Source: DATDOO01 sp035293245
GTDB taxonomy: Bacteria > Pseudomonadota > Gammaproteobacteria > Methylococcales > Methylococcaceae
Reading direction: 5' to 3'
Length of the DNA: 6,744 nt
Assembly (NCBI GenBank): GCA_035293245.1
Contig: DATDOO010000017.1
Coordinates: 1-6,744, forward strand
The notes under the pieces are model-generated. The model saw nothing but the letters and a program-made list of their open reading frames with translations, was not told the DNA's origin and ran no database searches. The position numbers were made by a program, and so were the translations under genes. Below, in pieces: positions 4,001 to 6,744 of this stretch (its first letter is position 1; the number at the start of each line of letters is the position of its first letter).

Positions 4001-6744
4001 GCTCGATGTTGCTCAGGCGGTCCGTTCCATCCCGGCCGACGACGCTGTCCGTCACCGTCAGCGAGCCGTCGGCATTGGTGGCGATGACGTAGTCGGCGAG
4101 ATTGCCGGAGAACGCGACGGTGTCGAAGCTGAAGCCGCCGCTGCCGGGCAGAATCTCGCGGGCGATGACCAGTTGACCGGGGTTGTAAGTGCCGTTGAGC
4201 ATCAGCGGCACCAGGGGAACCATGCTTTCGAACGTTGCGATCTCCGCTCCGGTGCCGTCGGTGTTTGCCCGCACGCTGATGCGCACGTTCAGCCACTGGT
4301 CGCCGTCGATGAGATCGTCCCCGCTCCGCCCTTCCATCAGGTCGCTGCCGTCGCCGCCGAGGATGATGTTGCCCGCGCCGAACTGGTCGTCCGCCGTGCC
4401 GAGGATGGCGTCGGCGCCGGCGCCCGCCGCGCCGACGAAGTCGCGCAAGCCGCTGACGAGATCGAAGTTGGTGAGCACGCTGCCCTGGGCGCCGGAGACC
4501 GCGATCACCGCGGCCGTATCGTCGCTGCCGCGCAGGTAGTCGCTGAATGCCGATCCGGCCAGTCCCTCCACCGACGAGAAGCGGGCGACGATGCCGGCCG
4601 CGATGGGGCCGGGCGCCACGTCGAAGGCCCGCACGTTGAGATCCATGCCCACGCCGGTGGCGTCGTTCTTGAAGGTGGCCCAGTCGAAGCCGGACGCACC
4701 CAGGTACTTGTCGCCGGGGCCGGCGCTGCCGACCATGATGTCGTCGCCGCCCTCGGAATTCATGATGTCCGGACCGCCGCTGCCGATGTAGACGTCGTTG
4801 CCGACGATCAGGTCGCGGCCGAGGGGGTCGAAGTTGTCGCCGGGGGTGCCGTCCAGCAGGCCTCCCTCCAGCCAGTCGTCGCCCTCGTTGCCCAGGTTCT
4901 GCTCGGTGCCGTCGCTGCCCAGCATGAAGTCGTTGCCCGGCCCGCCGAAGCCTTCGTTGGCGTCCTCGCCGCCGACGATGAAGTCGTTGCCGAAGCCGCC
5001 GATGAGCAGGTTGAGGCCGTTGCCGCCCTGGATGACGTCGTTGCCGTCGTCCCCCTGGAAGACGTCGTCGCCGCCGATGTCGGTCATGATGTCGTCGCCG
5101 GCGCCGCCGCGGATCTGGTCGTTGCCGTAGCCGCCTTCCAGCCGGTCGTTGCCGCCGTCCCCGTACAGCGTGTCGTCGCCTTCGCTGGCGATGAGGATGT
5201 CGTTGCCGCTGGGGTTGGCCACGTCGCCCGGATTGGTGCCGCCCAGCACCACGTGCTGGTCGCCGGTGTACTGGAGATAGTTGCTGTCGGCGCCAACCGT
5301 GTTGGGGTTGTCCCGGATCACCAGCGGCACCAGGATGCTGCCGCCGGCCGGGTCGGCATTGACCGGCAGGTTGTCGGCGCTCTCGTCGACCGGCGTCAGC
5401 GGGTCGTCGAGCACGATGCCGTCCGGCCCGCCGATCACGCTCTCGTTGTACTGGCGTGCCTGGTTGACTTCCAGGATGAGGTTGGTCTGGAAGACCAGGC
5501 CCGGCAGGTGGGTGGCGTCCGTGTTGGCCATGATCAGCTTGGCGAAGGAGTTGTTCTCCAGTTCGGTGAGGAAGTTCAGGCCCGCGGTGCGCTCCAGGTA
5601 GTAGAAGCGGTCGCCGTTCTGCAGCTTCTCCAGTTGGTTTTCGAACACGAAGTTGAAGGTCGAGCCCAGCATGCCGCCGAAGGGCGTCTTCATCTCCGCC
5701 AGGCCGCCGATCCAGAAGTCCACGCTGTCCAGGCCGGTGATGGTCACGCCGTCCGCACCGCTCGCCCAGGCCCCCTGGCTCAGCAGGAAGTCGAGCCGGT
5801 CGGCCGGGGCGGCGGTAATCACCACGTCGTCGGCGGTGCCGGCGATGCCGTCCGGTCCGGGATCGGTGACGTCCCCGAACACGATCAGGCTGGCTGCGGC
5901 GCGCTTGTCCGCCAGGGTGGTGGCGGCGGTGATCGACGCATGGGTGCCGTAGGCGGCGATGAAGTTGACCAGCGACTCCGGATGCTTGATGTGCTGCACG
6001 AAGTCGGCCCAGCTCGTGTAGGGCGTCAGGTTGCTGTCGCCGGTACCGGTGAAGAACTCGCGCCGCGCCGCGTTCAGGGACGGAATGCCGGTGTCGCGGG
6101 CGCGGGCCAGGTTGATGCTGGCCAGATCCAGCGGCAGGCCCAGCAGGTTGTTGCGCAACGCGTCGGTGACGAACTCGTCGATCTCGTTGCCCACCTGCCG
6201 GGCCAGGCCTTGGGCGATGGCGCCCGCGGCCTGGTCGGCCGTGGGGCCGCTGGCGGCAAAGGCCAGCGGGTTGAGGAAGGCCTGCACCAGCCCGATCTCG
6301 GTTTTCGGAGCGGTCGGGTTATCGAGATCGAGGATGTTGATCTGCTCCAGCAGCATGGAGTGCCCGAACCGGTATACCGTGTGGGCGAACTCGGCGACGA
6401 TGGCCGGATTGATCTCCGTCTGGTAGTTCTGCGTGTTGGGGATGAACACGTCGATGTTGGGCTGGATGGTGCGCGCGAACTCCTCGAACACCAGGTGCTG
6501 GTACTGCATCTCCGTGCCGAACTTGGCGGCCTGGAACAGGCGCTCGCCGTTCCACACCAGGGTGGACAGGTCGGCGGGAACCGCCAGCACCGGCGTGAGC
6601 AGCCACTCGTTGAGGAAGGGGACGTCGCCGGACTCGAGGATCACGCTCTTCACGTGGTCGGCCAGCCGGTTGTGCTCCGAATGGAAAAGGTGGTGGACCG
6701 AGGTCAGGCCGATGTTCTCGTTCACCCGGCCGTCGCCCGCCAGG
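861..6744 (-). CDS. Giant secreted RTX animal-type heme peroxidase with Ig/cadherin-like stalk (5' end outside window)
   Basis: Likely extracellular, calcium-dependent heme peroxidase exported by a type I system. Residues are numbered from the in-frame GTG at 6725. The frame is open upstream to 6744 and reads LAGDGR before it, so the GTG is an internal Val codon and the N-terminal part, including the distal-His region, is missing. Domains: peroxidase C-terminal half to about 430; linker to 506; RTX block 1 at 507-672; mixed region with a short RTX patch (786-809) to about 920; Ig-like 925-1045; cadherin-like A1 1048-1162, B1 1163-1258, B2 1259-1357, A2 1358-1472; Ig-like 1473-1570; RTX block 2 1573-1873; acidic, Cys-free C-terminus ending DFMLA. 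Key peroxidase marks are Arg and Glu of the GDGRVNEN motif, EHNRL at 17-21, YRFGH with the presumed proximal His at 122, and DFWIGGLAE at 336-344. The nearest known architectures are MopA-type Mn(II)-oxidising peroxidases and Pseudomonas PehA. The true substrate is unknown; halide, Mn(II) or phenolic oxidation are all possible. The stop is TGA at 863-861. Confidence 0.93.
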   Translation of the reverse strand, partial: LAGDGRVNENIGLTSVHHLFHSEHNRLADHVKSVILESGDVPFLNEWLLTPVLAVPADLSTLVWNGERLFQAAKFGTEMQYQHLVFEEFARTIQPNIDVFIPNTQNYQTEINPAIVAEFAHTVYRFGHSMLLEQINILDLDNPTAPKTEIGLVQAFLNPLAFAASGPTADQAAGAIAQGLARQVGNEIDEFVTDALRNNLLGLPLDLASINLARARDTGIPSLNAARREFFTGTGDSNLTPYTSWADFVQHIKHPESLVNFIAAYGTHASITAATTLADKRAAASLIVFGDVTDPGPDGIAGTADDVVITAAPADRLDFLLSQGAWASGADGVTITGLDSVDFWIGGLAEMKTPFGGMLGSTFNFVFENQLEKLQNGDRFYYLERTAGLNFLTELENNSFAKLIMANTDATHLPGLVFQTNLILEVNQARQYNESVIGGPDGIVLDDPLTPVDESADNLPVNADPAGGSILVPLVIRDNPNTVGADSNYLQYTGDQHVVLGGTNPGDVANPSGNDILIASEGDDTLYGDGGNDRLEGGYGNDQIRGGAGDDIMTDIGGDDVFQGDDGNDVIQGGNGLNLLIGGFGNDFIVGGEDANEGFGGPGNDFMLGSDGTEQNLGNEGDDWLEGGLLDGTPGDNFDPLGRDLIVGNDVYIGSGGPDIMNSEGGDDIMVGSAGPGDKYLGASGFDWATFKNDATGVGMDLNVRAFDVAPGPIAAGIVARFSSVEGLAGSAFSDYLRGSDDTAAVIAVSGAQGSVLTNFDLVSGLRDFVGAAGAGADAILGTADDQFGAGNIILGGDGSDLMEGRSGDDLIDGDQWLNVRISVRANTDGTGAEIATFESMVPLVPLMLNGTYNPGQLVIAREILPGSGGFSFDTVAFSGNLADYVIATNADGSLTVTDSVVGRDGTDRLSNIERLQFNDQAVVLAPGLNAGPEGLLTVNDPTPEVGSLLTVSAAGVTDADNTATGGAIPGPFTFFWQFETVPGSGVFEDIIIRTGLGAETVTGPSFTVPASFDDGLPAGGTAIRVRAVYMDQNGVLETVFSAPTAPVAAVGANDPPAGTDATVTTLEDTAFVFSAATFGFTDVDVGDSLSAVRIDTLPLAGSLTLAGVPVAAGEVIPVADINAGNLAFTPALNANGLAIASFTFSVADQAGAFDPIPNTLTVNVTAVNDAPTAVADTLAAVEDTVAVFAAADLVANDTDPEGDAFTIVSVTSGVGGTAVLNLDGTITFTPNANFTGPATFTYTVSDGLATSLPATVTVNVAPVNDAPVPVADILAAINEDTSTVIAATALLANDIDVDGDVLSIDSVISGLGGTATLNLDGTVTFTPNPNFSGAADFAYTVFDGTVSSAPVSALVSVGVSPVNDPPAGTSATITAAEDTPRILTAADFGFTDVDVGDSLSAVRIDTLPLAGALTLSGASILAGALVTAADLAAGNLAFTPAPNANGPGYASFDFSVADQGLAFALVPSTLTIDVAPVNDAPVILTPLVIDDLTPTEGQVLNATPATLTDADGLTGAAFSYQWQSSANGAAFANIAGATALSFTPTQAQVGAVLRLIQSYIDDEGTLEQVVSAITGIVGDLLTGTAAANVLTGTLGDDVINGLAGNDRLFGLAGNDLLDGGAGSDLLDGGLGADNMIGGLGNDTFVVDDAGDVVSELAGGGTDTVQTTLASYTLGNTLENLTYTGAGNFSGIGNALVNTIRGGSGNDTLDGDLGNDLLIGGLGNDTYLVNNRLDNVVETGGGGVDTILSTAGVYVLGANVENLVYVGTAGASLIGNGLANSITGGIGNDALRGGNGNDVLDGGAGNDSLLGEIGADLLLGGLGNDVLRGGDGGGGDTLDGGDGNDSLFGDRGDDVLTGGAGDDILNGGLGNDVFVFGAGFGHDRINGFDANATGGQDLLDISALGVTAASFGTDVSIAVGQFIAGGALDTQVTIGTDTIVINGVNGVGANAISQADFMLA
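1107..2009 (-). repeat. RTX calcium-binding block 2
   Basis: Residues about 1573-1873 hold many GGxGxDxLx nonapeptides, for example GLAGNDRLFGLAGNDLLDGG (1596-1615) and GGNGNDVLDGGAGNDSLLG (1787-1805). They are split by two longer composite modules. A Gly-only stretch, GGDGGGGDTLDGG, at 1823-1835 locally breaks the nine-residue register. This block should form the calcium-folded beta-roll that helps type I export and extracellular folding. The opposite strand stays open over much of this stretch only because of the repetitive GC-rich codons. Confidence 0.92.
1350..1841 (-). repeat. Two tandem 82-residue RTX composite modules
   Basis: Residues 1629-1710 and 1711-1792 are adjacent copies of equal length, 82 residues (246 bp) each, with the boundary at 1596/1595. 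Both start xxIGGLGNDT, then carry a 'VV/VVE...GGG.DT' segment, a 'Y.LG...ENL.Y.G' segment, a 'GIGNAL.N.I.GG.GND' segment and close in GxLGND or GGNGND. This long module (short RTX motif plus a 60-residue ENL-containing beta segment) recurs in many proteobacterial RTX proteins. The copies are clearly homologous but well diverged. Confidence 0.85.
2016..2309 (-). other. Ig-like domain 2 of the stalk
   Basis: Residues 1473-1570 include LTPTEGQVLNATPATLTDAD (1487-1506), FSYQWQSSANG (1513-1523), ATALSFTPTQAQVG (1532-1545) and YIDDEGTLE (1554-1562). The Trp in YQWQ and the Y.DdeGt close mark the same Ig-like type as residues 925-1045, here in a shorter and more canonical form. It joins the cadherin-like stalk to RTX block 2. 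Confidence 0.78.
2310..2654 (-). repeat. Cadherin-like domain A2
   Basis: Residues 1358-1472 match A1 in length (115 residues each) and order: NDPPAGTSAT, AEDTPRIL, FTDVDVGDSL (1385-1394), LTLSGAS, AAGNLAFTP and ASFDFSVAD. The FGFTDVDVGDSL to TLPLAG core is identical to A1 in protein and almost wholly identical in DNA, while the flanks of the domain have diverged. Confidence 0.8.
2521..2580 (-). repeat. 60-bp exact direct repeat, copy in A2
   Basis: Positions 2521-2580 are identical base for base to 3451-3510. The match continues with single mismatches for about 25 bases to the left (2496-2520 against 3426-3450). It encodes the FTDVDVGD calcium-turn core of the A domain. Confidence 0.95.
2655..2951 (-). 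repeat. Cadherin-like domain B2
   Basis: Residues 1259-1357 repeat the B1 plan: NDAPVPVADIL, INEDTS, LLANDIDVDGD (1285-1295), NLDGTVTFTPNPNFSG and FAYTVFDG (1332-1339). B1 and B2 also share an 18-base identical DNA stretch coding for the start of the DGT strand region, but elsewhere they have diverged, indicating an older duplication than the A1/A2 core. Confidence 0.82.
2952..3239 (-). repeat. Cadherin-like domain B1
   Basis: Residues 1163-1258 open with NDAPTAVADTLAAVEDT and include LVANDTDPEGD (1188-1198), NLDGTITFTPNANFTG and FTYTVSDG (1235-1242). This is the common bacterial cadherin-like type with 'LaNDtDpeGD' calcium-site residues and a VNDAP boundary at each end. It is shorter than the A type and is most like B2. 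Confidence 0.82.
3240..3584 (-). repeat. Cadherin-like domain A1
   Basis: Residues 1048-1162 run from NDPPAG to AV. They include LEDTAF, FTDVDVGDSL (1075-1084), LTLAGVPV, NAGNLAFTP and ASFTFSVAD (1135-1143). The EDT start, Asp-rich FTDVDxGD turn and terminal VNDAP linker are typical of bacterial cadherin-like tandem repeats (CSPG/Cadherin_3-like). The Asp residues probably bind interdomain calcium. It is a close copy of A2. Confidence 0.8.
3451..3510 (-). repeat. 60-bp exact direct repeat, copy in A1
   Basis: This is the partner of 2521-2580, offset by 930 bp and in the same orientation. Codon wobble positions are all identical within the 60 bases although the rest of A1 and A2 differ at many codons. 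Confidence 0.95.
3591..3953 (-). other. Ig-like domain 1 of the stalk
   Basis: Residues about 925-1045 form a beta-rich domain beginning LTVNDPTPEVGSLLTVS, with TDADN (952-956), FTFFWQFE (967-974) and a closing IRVRAVYMDQNG (1018-1029). The pattern of 'evGs.L.vs...l.DaDn...f.f.WQ...d...G..ir....Y.D..G..e.v.S' is that of bacterial Ig-like domains in repetitive surface and RTX proteins. It pairs with the similar domain at residues 1473-1570. Confidence 0.72.
4299..4370 (-). repeat. Short RTX patch interrupted by a non-repeat insert
   Basis: Residues 786-809 contain GGDGSDLMEGRSGDDLIDGD, about two RTX nonapeptides. They are preceded by a GTADD-containing turn (776-780) and followed at once by QWLNVRISVR and a roughly 90-residue non-repeat segment that ends in DRLSNIERLQFND (902-914). 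The DTVAFSGNLADYV stretch (868-880) followed by the SNIERLQF ending resembles a module often seen between RTX blocks in bacterial secreted proteins; its role is not known to me. Confidence 0.75.
4710..5207 (-). repeat. RTX calcium-binding nonapeptide block 1
   Basis: Residues 507-672 carry repeated GGxGxDxhx-type nonapeptides, for example GDDTLYGDGGNDRLEGG (516-532) and GGAGDDIM (540-547). Such repeats form parallel beta-rolls that bind calcium after export. The later part is degenerate, with spacers such as 603-612 and 624-637, so calcium sites there are probably irregular. The block directly follows the peroxidase domain and separates it from the stalk. Confidence 0.9.
5436..6744 (-). other. 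Animal heme peroxidase domain, C-terminal part
   Basis: This segment covers residues up to about 430 of the giant protein. It starts inside the GDxRxxE motif; in myeloperoxidase the Arg of this motif is catalytic (Arg239) and the Glu three residues later (Glu242) bonds to heme. Here both are present as Arg at -1 (codon just upstream of 6725) and Glu3. GLTSVHHLFHSEHNRL follows, as in the family. VYRFGHSML at 117-125 supplies the presumed proximal heme-ligand His122 (codon 6362-6360). REFFTG (222-227), DFWIGGLAE (336-344) and NGDRFYYLE (370-378) match later conserved blocks in order and spacing. A loop at about 284-308 is enriched in Asp and Gly and contains GTADD. Family assignment is secure; heme binding and activity are inferred from conserved residues. 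Confidence 0.93.

Overview
The window is GC-rich DNA (about two-thirds G+C by eye) from what is probably a Pseudomonadota bacterium, most likely beta- or gammaproteobacterial. That placement rests on base composition, the PrtD-type secretion transporter and the style of the RTX modules; no marker gene is present to narrow it. Both real genes lie on the minus strand and both run off the window.

Reading in the direction of transcription, positions 6744 down to 861 hold one giant gene without its 5' end. It encodes the C-terminal half of an animal-type (peroxidase-cyclooxygenase superfamily) heme peroxidase domain. After this come an RTX calcium-binding block, a stalk of Ig-like and cadherin-like domains, a second long RTX block and a C-terminal type I secretion signal. 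The frame stays open to the last base, and the residues upstream of the apparent GTG start complete the family's Leu-Ala-Gly-Asp-x-Arg motif, so this GTG is not the true start.

Positions 751-860 form a 110-bp intergenic gap. It holds a perfect 14-bp GC-rich hairpin followed by a short T tract in the minus direction, two smaller inverted repeats and a good Shine-Dalgarno sequence. Positions 750 down to 1 encode the first 250 residues of a PrtD/AprD/HasD-family type I secretion permease/ATPase. Its ATPase half lies outside the window.

The layout reads as an exported substrate followed by its own exporter. The peroxidase would leave the cell through the ABC transporter plus an adaptor and TolC-like pore expected further downstream, then fold in extracellular calcium. 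Known relatives by architecture are the bacterial RTX heme peroxidases, including those linked to Mn(II) oxidation (MopA type) and to root colonisation (PehA of Pseudomonas putida); the substrate here cannot be read from the sequence. The most notable points are the mirror-like domain order (RTX-Ig-A-B-B-A-Ig-RTX), a 60-bp exact DNA repeat shared by the two A domains, and the hairpin placed between substrate and exporter genes.
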